Below are positions 15,148 to 21,929 of a DNA stretch of 28,341 bases, piece by piece. The stretch is from positions 1-28,341 of the forward strand of contig JAEZDL010000018.1 in NCBI GenBank assembly GCA_023418095.1. The letters are read 5' to 3'. Numbering within the stretch: position 1 is the stretch's first letter; each line of letters opens with the position of its first letter. Origin of the DNA: Bacteroidota bacterium. GTDB taxonomy: Bacteria > Bacteroidota > Bacteroidia > Flavobacteriales_F > PHOS-HE28. The notes beneath the pieces are model-generated. The model saw only the letters and a program-made list of their open reading frames with translations, was not told the DNA's origin and searched no databases. The translations under genes and the position numbers were made by a program.

Positions 15148-15704
15148 TGCGCCGAAGCGGAAGCTTTGAACACGGCGTTGAATTCCACCTGCACCACGGA
15201 TGAGATCTTCTGCTGCACCACACGCGGAACCCGGATCTCGTGTTCATCGAGTATGATCTCGAACTCGGAATCCACGCGGATGCCTTCTTCACTTACCACC
15301 ACCTTGCATGGAATGATCCGCTCGCGGGTGATCCCTTTCAGCGTGAGATCGCCTTTTGCGCGAACGGCATATTCACCGGGGGAATGCAGATCGATCTCTT
15401 CAATGATGCGGCCTTTGAAAATGGACTTCGGCCACTTGCGCGAAAGCATGTAATTCTCGTTGAAATGCTCGCGTTGCAGCGGCGAATTGAACCCATTGAA
15501 ACGATCCATCGGGATCTGCACCGCGAAGGTGCGTGCATTTGGATCGAGTATTCCCGTCGCCTCGGTGTTCGTGGCGGCGATCGTTTCCAGCGGCGCCTTG
15601 CTCTCGAACTTGATCAGCGATCGTTCGATCTTGAGCAGTTCACGCTCCTGTGCCTGCACCAATTGGATCGCGGTGAACAGAAGGATCGTGAGCAGGGTTC
15701 TCAT
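15144..15704 (-). CDS. YceI-family periplasmic protein (second copy), coupled to the sensor kinase
   Basis: This 186-residue protein starts at the ATG at 15704, which begins signal peptide MRTLLTILLFTAIQLVQAQ; an upstream in-frame ATG has no signal sequence and overlaps the hydrolase gene. YceI features include 'RSLIKFESKAPLETIAATN', 'LQREHFNENYMLS', 'GDLTLKGITRER', and the final strand 'ISSVVQVEFNAVFKA'. It shares the 'EHFNENYM' core with the copy at 7491-8045 but is otherwise divergent, with charged loop changes ('DEHEIRVPRVVQQK' versus 'DHDITIPGVVRKN'). Its stop overlaps the start of the propeller kinase by 4 bp, implying that the two proteins are made together. It may present a lipid ligand to the sensor. 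Confidence 0.92.
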   Translation of the reverse strand: MRTLLTILLFTAIQLVQAQERELLKIERSLIKFESKAPLETIAATNTEATGILDPNARTFAVQIPMDRFNGFNSPLQREHFNENYMLSRKWPKSIFKGRIIEEIDLHSPGEYAVRAKGDLTLKGITRERIIPCKVVVSEEGIRVDSEFEIILDEHEIRVPRVVQQKISSVVQVEFNAVFKASASAQ

Positions 15705-15738
15705 GTGATCGGGAACGTAGCGGATCGTATGCCGGATC

Positions 15739-16872
15739 TTAATGAAGTATGATGATCCGCTTCGAATACCTCCGGCCTTCACTCCGGATCAGCATGTGGT
15801 AACTGCCATTGGGAAGAGCGCTGACATCGAGTTTTCCTTCCACGGGAGAATCGCCGTGCACGATCCGCCCGAATGGATCGACAAGCATGATCTCATCGAC
15901 CCGGGCACCGATCCCGACGATGTGCAATTCCTTGTCGGCAGGCACAGGGTGAACATTCAACTCCTGCCTTTCTTCCAGATCAACCGAGGTCGAGATGCAA
16001 TCCTGCAGGATAACGGCCCGATCGCTCGTGGAAGCACTGTCCAGAAAAGTGCTGTAGGCAGCTTCGTCGTTCAGCAGGAAAGCCTTCAACCATGGATCGA
16101 TGAAGTCGAACAGCACATCGTGCTGCGCAGCACGGTCGATCGAAAGGTCTGGAAAGCATGTGAATTCCCCGAGTTCACACGTGAGGTTGCTGTTCGCGAA
16201 ATAACAATGACCGCCACCGTTGATGTTCACGAGCGCTTTGCAGCTTGATGAAAGCGCATTGTACATCGGCTGCTGGTGCGCTCCGATCGGCGTTACGCAA
16301 TCCTCCGATGCGGCGAACATCAAGGTGGGCAGGGTGATCTGGCCGGCTGCGGCGATCGCGCTGGGATCGGTCTCCGCAGCAGCGAAGTTCACGATGGTCT
16401 GCACCGGCGGGTCGAGCGCACCGGCCAGCATGCTGGCACCACCGCCCATGCTGTGTCCCATGAGCGCGGTCGCCGGCGCCACGTGTCCGTTGAAGATCGA
16501 AGCTGCATCGGAACCTGCGGCTTGAAGTGCGCCTGCGAGAAAGGCCAGATCTTCGCCGAACGCCTGGTGATCGGGAAAACCACCTTCGGTCGTCGGGAGA
16601 ACGAGGATATAGCCGTCGGGAACAAATCGATCGCGAAAGTTCCCGTACGCATCCACACCCATCAGGAAACCATGCCCGAAAACGAGCACGGGAAAAGCAC
16701 CTTCAGCGAATTCTGAACTTCCTGCCGATGACGCTGGAAAATGGATCACCGCGCCGATCTGCCGGTCGCGGCCCGGATCGTAGAATTCCTCTTCCATCGT
16801 TCCGATCGCGAACGGCTGCGCGAAAAGGAACGGACAGAACGCTAGGGCTGGGAATAGAAGCTGGCTTCGCAT
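15739..16872 (-). CDS. Secreted alpha/beta hydrolase with T9SS sorting domain
   Basis: This 377-residue protein has signal peptide MRSQLLFPALAFCPFLFAQ and a dienelactone hydrolase / chlorophyllase / PET-hydrolase-like alpha/beta fold. It shows an oxyanion region 'VLVFGHGFLMG' and the nucleophile elbow 'GHSMGGG' with S141. The likely acid is D191 ('SEDCVTP') and the likely base H222 ('GGGHCYF'). Paired cysteines around 192, 211, 223, 231 and 238 suggest disulfides, as in secreted cutinase-like enzymes. From about residue 300 a sorting tail ('NVHPVPADKELHIVGI', ending 'RRYSKRIIILH') sends it through type IX secretion. It is probably an esterase or lipase acting outside the cell; the substrate is unknown. 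Its gene lies 34 bp before the YceI-kinase operon on the same strand, with a near-consensus promoter only 4 bp before the ATG. Confidence 0.9.
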   Translation of the reverse strand: MRSQLLFPALAFCPFLFAQPFAIGTMEEEFYDPGRDRQIGAVIHFPASSAGSSEFAEGAFPVLVFGHGFLMGVDAYGNFRDRFVPDGYILVLPTTEGGFPDHQAFGEDLAFLAGALQAAGSDAASIFNGHVAPATALMGHSMGGGASMLAGALDPPVQTIVNFAAAETDPSAIAAAGQITLPTLMFAASEDCVTPIGAHQQPMYNALSSSCKALVNINGGGHCYFANSNLTCELGEFTCFPDLSIDRAAQHDVLFDFIDPWLKAFLLNDEAAYSTFLDSASTSDRAVILQDCISTSVDLEERQELNVHPVPADKELHIVGIGARVDEIMLVDPFGRIVHGDSPVEGKLDVSALPNGSYHMLIRSEGRRYSKRIIILH

Positions 16873-16876
16873 TCTC

Positions 16877-16909
16877 GAAAATTAGGGGTTCGGAGCGATC
16901 GGCGCCAAG
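16877..16909 (-). promoter_or_regulatory. Promoter of the secreted hydrolase, probably leaderless transcript
   Basis: The minus strand carries CTTG (16909-16906), a 21-bp spacer, and TAATTTTC (16884-16877). This matches the Bacteroidetes TTTG-N19-21-TAnnTTTG promoter with one mismatch in each element. Only four bases separate the -7 element from the ATG at 16872, so the transcript would start at or very near the start codon. Confidence 0.5.
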
Positions 16910-16932
16910 TGCCACCGATCACTTCTGGCGGC

Positions 16933-16940
16933 TATCTTTG
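16933..16940 (+). promoter_or_regulatory. -7 element of the tRNA-Ser promoter
   Basis: TATCTTTG is an exact match to TAnnTTTG and ends 12 bp before the mature tRNA 5' end. No good -33 box is seen at the expected distance. It lies divergent to, and beside, the hydrolase promoter. Confidence 0.55.
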
Positions 16941-16952
16941 CGGCCCACTTTT

Positions 16953-17039
16953 GGAGAGGTGCCAGAGTGGTCGATCGGGTCTGTCTCGAAAACAGATGTG
17001 CCCGCAAGGGTACCGGGGGTTCGAATCCCTCCCTCTCCG
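16953..17039 (+). tRNA. tRNA-Ser (anticodon CGA)
   Basis: The 87-nt cloverleaf begins GGAGAGGTGCCAGAGTGG and closes with CCTCTCC (17032-17038) plus a G discriminator. The anticodon stem TCTGT/ACAGA encloses the loop CTCGAAA, giving anticodon CGA (reads UCG serine). A long variable arm ('GTGCCCGCAAGGGTACC') and the T-loop 'GGGGTTCGAATCCC' are class II serine features. The 3' CCA is not encoded. Confidence 0.96.
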
Positions 17040-17046
17040 CAAAAGC

Positions 17047-17083
17047 GGGCCGCGCCGATCCGGTGGCGGCCCCTTCCTTTTTT
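17047..17083 (+). terminator. Intrinsic terminator after tRNA-Ser
   Basis: GGGCCGC (17047-17053) pairs with GCGGCCC (17066-17072) to form a 7-bp GC stem with a 12-nt loop. It is followed by CTTCC and six T residues. This fits a factor-independent terminator for the tRNA transcript, before the gene at 17149. Confidence 0.8.
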
Positions 17084-17135
17084 CCCGCGGTGCGGATCGC
17101 ACAGGTAACGGTGGATCGGTTCCGTACCACAATGG

Positions 17136-17143
17136 TAACTTTG
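17136..17143 (+). promoter_or_regulatory. -7 element close to the GWxTD gene start
   Basis: TAACTTTG exactly matches TAnnTTTG and stands five bases before the ATG at 17149, so the leader would be near zero. No clear -33 box is present. Because a terminator stands just upstream, this gene needs its own promoter. Confidence 0.4.
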
Positions 17144-17148
17144 AGAGC

Positions 17149-18609
17149 ATGAAGTTCCTCACCACCGCGATCGGTACCCTGCTTTTTTCGATCATGGCCC
17201 TTCATTCCACCGCCGCCGTGGATGTGGTGGTCGAGACCAAGGTGTATCAGCGGCCGGGGGCTGATCCACGGGTCGAAGTGTACATGGCCTTCATCGCGGG
17301 CACCATGATGAACCAGGTGAACGAACGCGGTTTCCACCAATCGCGGATCGAAGCGCTCACGATCATTGAACAGGATGGCGTGGTGAAGGCCTTCTCCAAA
17401 GTGGAAGTGCAGGGCATCGAGGATCTGGACAGTTTGCAGAACGATCTGCTTCACCAGGAGAACTTCGACCTGGCCCCTGGGAACTATGATCTTTCCATTG
17501 AAGCACGTGACCTGAACAGTACCGATACCACCGTAACACGCTACAATGCTCCGCTGGCCGTGGGTTCGCTGGGGCAGGGCGTGCAGATCTCGGAGATCCT
17601 GCTGGCCGAACGGATCGAACCTGCAGAGGAAGGCGGGATGGCCAAGTATGGTTACCAGGTGGTGCCATTGATCAGCGATTATCTCCCGAAAGAGATCAAG
17701 CAACTGAATTTCTATGCGGAAGTGTACAACACCGACAAGGTCTTCGGCGCTGACAGCCTTTACCTTCTCTCCTACCAGATCGAGAATTTCGAGAGCCGTT
17801 CAGTACATCGATCCTACAAAAAGAACTCACGCGTGAAGGCAAGGCCGGTGGAGCCGGTGATCGCGCAATTCGACATAGGTGACCTCGGATCGGGGAATTA
17901 CCTGTTGGTGATCGAAATACGGGACAAGAAAGGTGAGCAGCATGGGCGCAAGGAATTCTTCTTCCAGCGGAACAATCCGCTCCAGAACGCTTACGATCTG
18001 CGGGCGCTCGAGCAGGTGGATCTGGCGAACACCTTTGCCGACAACTTCACCAATGCCGATACGCTCGCCGAACACATCAACAGCCTTCGCCCGATCGCCG
18101 ATCCGCTGGAACGCAAGATGATCGACGACCGCCTGGGGGATCGCGATCTGGACCACATGAAACGGTTCTTCTATTCGTTCTGGGCGAACCGCAGCGCAGA
18201 TCCGGAAAAGGCGTGGAAGGACTATGAGGAACAGGTGATCAAAGTGAACAAATTGTTCAGTTGCCGCATCATGAAAGGCTACGAGACCGATCGCGGCTAT
18301 GTCTACCTCAAGTACGGAGCGCCCAATACCATGATGGATCGCTTGAATGAGATGGGCAGCCTGCCTTATTCCATCTGGCATTACTACCGCGCAGGTCGTT
18401 ACACCAACAAGCGTTTCATCTTCTACCAACCCGATCTGGCGAACTATTGCATGCAGTTGTTGCACAGCGAGGTGCCCGGCGAGATCAAGAACCCGCATTG
18501 GAACCAGATCCTGCATTCGCGCTCCACGCCGGCGAACATCCAGAACACCAACGACCCGAACACGATCGAAAGCGATCGGGTGCGTGAGTTCTACAACGAT
18601 CCCCGTTGA
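17149..18609 (+). CDS. GWxTD domain-containing exported protein
   Basis: The ATG at 17149 starts a signal peptide (MKFLTTAIGTLLFSIMALHSTAA); the longer in-frame reading would pass through the tRNA and is rejected. The 486-residue protein has N-terminal beta-sandwich-like regions ('VDVVVETKVYQRPGADPRVEVY', 'NYDLSIEARDLNS', 'GSGNYLLVIEIRDKKG'). A C-terminal domain from about residue 350 matches the GWxTD family: 'FYSFWANRSADPEKAWKDYEE', 'GYETDRGYVYLKYGAPN', and the typical ending 'REFYNDPR'. The family is widespread in Bacteroidota and has no settled function. The protein is presumably periplasmic or surface associated. A glycosyltransferase gene follows 33 bp later on the same strand. Confidence 0.88.
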   Translation: MKFLTTAIGTLLFSIMALHSTAAVDVVVETKVYQRPGADPRVEVYMAFIAGTMMNQVNERGFHQSRIEALTIIEQDGVVKAFSKVEVQGIEDLDSLQNDLLHQENFDLAPGNYDLSIEARDLNSTDTTVTRYNAPLAVGSLGQGVQISEILLAERIEPAEEGGMAKYGYQVVPLISDYLPKEIKQLNFYAEVYNTDKVFGADSLYLLSYQIENFESRSVHRSYKKNSRVKARPVEPVIAQFDIGDLGSGNYLLVIEIRDKKGEQHGRKEFFFQRNNPLQNAYDLRALEQVDLANTFADNFTNADTLAEHINSLRPIADPLERKMIDDRLGDRDLDHMKRFFYSFWANRSADPEKAWKDYEEQVIKVNKLFSCRIMKGYETDRGYVYLKYGAPNTMMDRLNEMGSLPYSIWHYYRAGRYTNKRFIFYQPDLANYCMQLLHSEVPGEIKNPHWNQILHSRSTPANIQNTNDPNTIESDRVREFYNDPR

Positions 18610-18642
18610 CCGGCTTTCCGCATTTTTGCGTTTCCTGAAAGG

Positions 18643-19725
18643 ATGCGCACCGCCATCGTGATCTTGAACTGGAACGGCCGGCATTGGCTGGAACGTTTCC
18701 TGCCATCGGTGATCCGGCACAGTGGCGATGCGCAGATCGTGGTGGCGGACAATGCCAGCACCGATGATTCCGTGGAATGGCTGGAGCGATCCCATCCGCA
18801 CATCGTGCAGGTGCGCATGGAACGCAATCGAGGATTCGCCGGTGGTTACAATGAAGCACTTCGCCGGATCAAGGCCGATCGGTTCATCCTGTTGAACAGC
18901 GACGTGGAGGTGACACCGGGTTGGGCCGACACGTTGGTCGCACGGCTGGATGCGGATGAAAGCCTCGCCGCATGCCAGCCGAAGATCAGGAGCCATGGCG
19001 ATCGTGATCGCTTCGAGCATGCCGGTGCGGCCGGCGGCTTCATCGATCGCAATGGCTATCCTTTCTGTCGTGGCCGGATCTTCGAGGTCACGGAAACGGA
19101 CGAGGGCCAGTACGATGATGATGCTGAAGTGTTCTGGGCGACCGGGGCATGCATGATCATCAGGGCTGATGCGTTCCATGCGGCGGGCGGTTTCGATGAC
19201 CGGTTGTTCGCGCACATGGAAGAGATCGACCTATGCTGGCGGCTGCGGCGCATGGGCTGGCGGATCGGTTATACCAGCGGCGCGGTGGTCTATCATGTAG
19301 GCGGCGGTGCGCTCGGGTACGGCAGTCCGCGTAAGACATTCCTGAATTTCCGGAACAGCCTTATCGTTCTCACCAAGAATCTTCGCCACCGCTGGTGGGC
19401 CATCGATCTGTTGCGCCGCCTGGTGCTTGATGGGTTCGCAGCATTGAAATTCCTTCTCGAAGGTCACGCGGCCCATTCATGGCAGGTTTTCCGCGCGCAT
19501 TGGGCTTTCTTTCTCTGCCTGGGATCGGTGATCCGCCAGCGGCGCGCATTGCGGGCTCAGGAACGATCGGTGGACCTTACCGGGATGTACCGGCGAAGCA
19601 TCGCCTTCGATCGGTTCATTCTTGGCTGGAAGTATTTCCGGCAGCTGGATCGGAAGGCGTTCATCTCGCGCGATCGATCAAATAGCGGATCGCGAGTGAA
19701 TATCCCGCTTCGCCGAACCCCATGA
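18643..19725 (+). CDS. Family 2 glycosyltransferase (rhamnosyltransferase-like)
   Basis: This 360-residue protein has a GT-A fold: 'AIVILNWNGRHWLERFLPSV' at the start, 'VADNASTDDS' (35-43), the metal-binding 'LNSDVEV' (84-90, a DxD-like NSD) and the acceptor-side 'ATGACMIIRADAFHAAGGFDD' and 'HMEEIDLCWRLRRMGW' motifs. The last 90 residues form amphipathic helices that may touch the membrane. It should move a sugar from a nucleotide donor to a cell-surface glycan or lipid carrier in the cytoplasm. The start is supported by a GAAAGG purine stretch just before the ATG. Its last 65 bp overlap the 3' end of aroQ on the opposite strand. Confidence 0.92.
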   Translation: MRTAIVILNWNGRHWLERFLPSVIRHSGDAQIVVADNASTDDSVEWLERSHPHIVQVRMERNRGFAGGYNEALRRIKADRFILLNSDVEVTPGWADTLVARLDADESLAACQPKIRSHGDRDRFEHAGAAGGFIDRNGYPFCRGRIFEVTETDEGQYDDDAEVFWATGACMIIRADAFHAAGGFDDRLFAHMEEIDLCWRLRRMGWRIGYTSGAVVYHVGGGALGYGSPRKTFLNFRNSLIVLTKNLRHRWWAIDLLRRLVLDGFAALKFLLEGHAAHSWQVFRAHWAFFLCLGSVIRQRRALRAQERSVDLTGMYRRSIAFDRFILGWKYFRQLDRKAFISRDRSNSGSRVNIPLRRTP

Positions 19726-20089
19726 TGGATCCTGCGCACACCGCACCGATCAACGAAACATGGCGGAAAGGCTCACGCGCGAGCAGGTTGCTCAAATGCA
19801 CTTCCACCGCAGGAACAGCGACCGCAGCGATCGCATCGCGGATCGCGATGGATGTGTGTGAGTAGCCGCCGGCATTGATCACCATGCCGATGTGCCGGCC
19901 TGAGGCGGAATGGATCGCATCGATGATCGCGCCTTCACTGTTCGATCGCAGATCCTCAAGATCCACCGAAGGGAAGGCCGATCGGAGATCGGCAATGATC
20001 GCATCCAACGTTCTCTCACCATAGATCTTCGTTTCACGCGTACCCAACAGATCGAGGTTGGGGCCGTTGATCAGGAGTATGCTGCTCAT
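19661..20089 (-). CDS. aroQ: 3-dehydroquinate dehydratase, type II
   Basis: This 142-residue protein has the length of type II dehydroquinases, which convert 3-dehydroquinate to 3-dehydroshikimate in the shikimate pathway as a cytoplasmic dodecamer. Features include 'ILLINGPNLDLLGTRE' at the N-terminus with R18, the catalytic Y23 in the lid region 'KIYGERTL', 'MVINAGGYSHTSIAIRDA' (69-86), 'VEVHLSN' with H98, and 'REPFRHVS'. All the key residues I know for the family are present. The ATG at 20089 gives the family-typical start; upstream ATGs add unconserved sequence. It is divergent from the recombinase gene and converges with the glycosyltransferase. Confidence 0.95.
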   Translation of the reverse strand: MSSILLINGPNLDLLGTRETKIYGERTLDAIIADLRSAFPSVDLEDLRSNSEGAIIDAIHSASGRHIGMVINAGGYSHTSIAIRDAIAAVAVPAVEVHLSNLLAREPFRHVSLIGAVCAGSIMGFGEAGYSLAIRYLIDRAR

Positions 20090-20188
20090 CGCCGGTGAAG
20101 TTCGCATTTCGCGATCAACATCACGATGTTCAACCTTGTGATCCTCTCCCCTTTTGCCGGCCCCGCCTCGATCGGAACTTCGCTGGCC

Positions 20189-21094
20189 ATGGAGTGGAAA
20201 GGCGCGCTCGCAGACCTGCGCATGCACCTGAAGCTGGAACGATCCCTGAGCGATCGCACGGTGGAAGCGTACCTGCGCGACGTGGGAAAGTTGCGCGATT
20301 TCGCCGTTCAACAGGTTCCAGCCCTTGCGCCTGATCGGATCTCATCCGAAGATCTTCGTGAATTCATCACATGGGTGGCGAAGAACGGGCTGGCAGCTTC
20401 GAGCCAGGCAAGGTTGCTCAGTGCGATCCGCGTATTCCATCGCAATATGTTGCGCGAAAGATCGATCAGGGAAGATCCAACCGAATTGATCGAAAGTCCG
20501 CGGCTCGGCAGGAAACTTCCGGTCTTCCTCAGCGTGCAGGAGATCGATGCGATGGTGAAGGTGTTCGATATGAGCCGGCCGCTGGCCCATCGCGACAAGG
20601 CGATCATTGAAACGCTTTATGGATGCGGCCTGCGTGTGAGCGAACTATGCGGCCTGCGACGTTCGTGCATCCATTCGGGCGAAGGTTTCATCCGTGTGAT
20701 CGGAAAGGGTGACAAGGAGCGGCTCGTACCGATCGGGCCTGATGCATTGAACGCGATCGGGCTGTATGAGCGTCACGAACGCGTGCATCTACCAGTGAAG
20801 AATTCCGCGGAGGATGTCGTATTCCTTAACCGGCGTGGCGGTACCTTGTCGCGCATGGCCGTCTTCACCATCGTGAAGCAACTGGCGCAGCGGGCAGGCA
20901 TCCGGAAAACGATCAGCCCGCATACATTCAGGCATTCATTCGCAACGCATCTGGTGGAAGGTGGCGCCGATCTGCGTGCAGTACAGGAAATGCTCGGCCA
21001 TGCGAGCATCACCACCACCGAGATCTATACGCATCTTGATCGCGAATACCTGCGCAGCAATATCATGCAGTTCCATCCGCGGGCGGGCCGCTAG
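20189..21094 (+). CDS. Tyrosine recombinase of the XerC/XerD type
   Basis: The ATG at 20189 gives 302 residues, near the usual 298. An earlier ATG at 20126 adds 21 residues of no family character. The N-terminal SAM-like core-binding domain is seen at 5-95 ('DLRMHLKLERSLSDRTVEAY'). The catalytic domain has all six residues: R149 ('CGLRVSEL'), K173 ('GKGDKERL'), H245 and R248 ('HTFRHSFATH'), H271 ('GHASITTTEIY') and Y280. It should resolve chromosome dimers at dif with a partner recombinase, which makes it a housekeeping Xer rather than a phage integrase. No attachment site or mobile DNA is seen around it. It closely resembles XerD, but XerC cannot be excluded without alignment. Confidence 0.95.
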   Translation: MEWKGALADLRMHLKLERSLSDRTVEAYLRDVGKLRDFAVQQVPALAPDRISSEDLREFITWVAKNGLAASSQARLLSAIRVFHRNMLRERSIREDPTELIESPRLGRKLPVFLSVQEIDAMVKVFDMSRPLAHRDKAIIETLYGCGLRVSELCGLRRSCIHSGEGFIRVIGKGDKERLVPIGPDALNAIGLYERHERVHLPVKNSAEDVVFLNRRGGTLSRMAVFTIVKQLAQRAGIRKTISPHTFRHSFATHLVEGGADLRAVQEMLGHASITTTEIYTHLDREYLRSNIMQFHPRAGR

Positions 21095-21095
21095 A

Positions 21096-21839
21096 TCAGA
21101 AGATGGTGACCACTTTGCGCTTGCCCATGTACACGCCAGGGGCGGCATTCGATCCAACCGCCCTGCCGAGCACATCGATGTAAGGCTTATCCTGCGTGTC
21201 TTGCTCGAATTCCCGTACAGGGATGCCGGTGATGAGATCGGCGCAGGGGGTTCCCACGATCTTGATCTCGTCCAATACCCAAGCTCCTTCACCGGAAGCT
21301 TCATAGGCCTGTACTTTCAATTGAAAGAAGGCATATGGCGCGCCGGAAGGGATCTCCAGGCAACCCAGATCGGTGATCACCGTGGTCTGGAAATTCCAAT
21401 CCACGTAAGTATCGGAAACCTCGGTGAACGGTTGGGCGGGATCCGAGGTGTACGATACCTTCAGCCTTTCGGGGCCGTAGGATGTGCGAGCATGGCGCAG
21501 GATGATGCTGTCGACGCTCATCGGAACAGAGGCGATCCCCGAGAGAAGACCATAGGTGTTCTCTTCAGGGAAGGTTGGCCAATCCATGGAGAAGACCGAG
21601 AGGTCGTTCACAGCCGTTGGATAGGGGCACACTGAAGTGTTCACCCAGATCATGTTGGTTCCGAAGAAGATGGAACTCTCGTTCTCGGGTAGATTGCATG
21701 CGGTGCAACTATTGTCGCACGACATGGTGTTCTCGCAACCCATATTCATCCATTGGTACATGATCGTCTGGCTGGAACCGTGCAGCGAGCAGCAGATCGC
21801 GGTGGTAAGGATGGCCGCTTTTATCAGCTTGGTGGTCAT
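21096..21839 (-). CDS. Secreted protein of unknown function with short T9SS-like tail
   Basis: The ATG at 21839 starts a signal peptide (MTTKLIKAAILTTAICCSLHGSSQ), giving 247 residues. The mature part begins with a cysteine cluster (residues around 34-47: 'GCENTMSCDNSCTACN'). It continues as a jelly-roll-like beta domain ('VDSIILRHARTSYGPERLKV', 'FFQLKVQAYEASGEGAWVLDEI'), which resembles carbohydrate- or adhesion-type sandwiches. The end, 'YIDVLGRAVGSNAAPGVYMG' then 'KRKVV', resembles the short sorting tails ('D-x-x-GR-x-V ... G-x-Y') seen on type IX secreted proteins, though the 'YPNP' start is absent. It ends one base from the convergent recombinase gene, with the two stop codons arranged as TAGATCA. 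Confidence 0.75.
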   Translation of the reverse strand: MTTKLIKAAILTTAICCSLHGSSQTIMYQWMNMGCENTMSCDNSCTACNLPENESSIFFGTNMIWVNTSVCPYPTAVNDLSVFSMDWPTFPEENTYGLLSGIASVPMSVDSIILRHARTSYGPERLKVSYTSDPAQPFTEVSDTYVDWNFQTTVITDLGCLEIPSGAPYAFFQLKVQAYEASGEGAWVLDEIKIVGTPCADLITGIPVREFEQDTQDKPYIDVLGRAVGSNAAPGVYMGKRKVVTIF

Positions 21840-21929
21840 ATGTCTGGTTCGAAAGGTCTCTTCCTCCTTTCGCACCGTTCATACGGAGGCGATGATGCGG
21901 GGTTACACTTCTTTTGTGATCCGCTCCGA

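Noticed and set aside
14083..15453. Long plus-strand open frame (456 codons)
   Set aside because: It lies antisense to the propeller kinase and the second YceI gene, which have clear domains, and shows no motif of its own. The His/Arg-rich translation is typical of a GATC-rich shadow frame.
16909..17148. In-frame N-terminal extension of the GWxTD gene
   Set aside because: It would translate through the tRNA-Ser gene and its terminator. A signal peptide begins at 17149.
17827..19215. Long minus-strand open frame (462 codons)
   Set aside because: It is antisense to the GWxTD and glycosyltransferase genes, and its composition (His, Arg, Ile, Val rich) is that of a mirrored frame with no recognisable domain.
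20189..21094. Integrase of a mobile element or integron
   Set aside because: The length and motifs fit housekeeping XerC/D. The neighbours are core genes, and no attachment site, cassette array or phage gene is seen.
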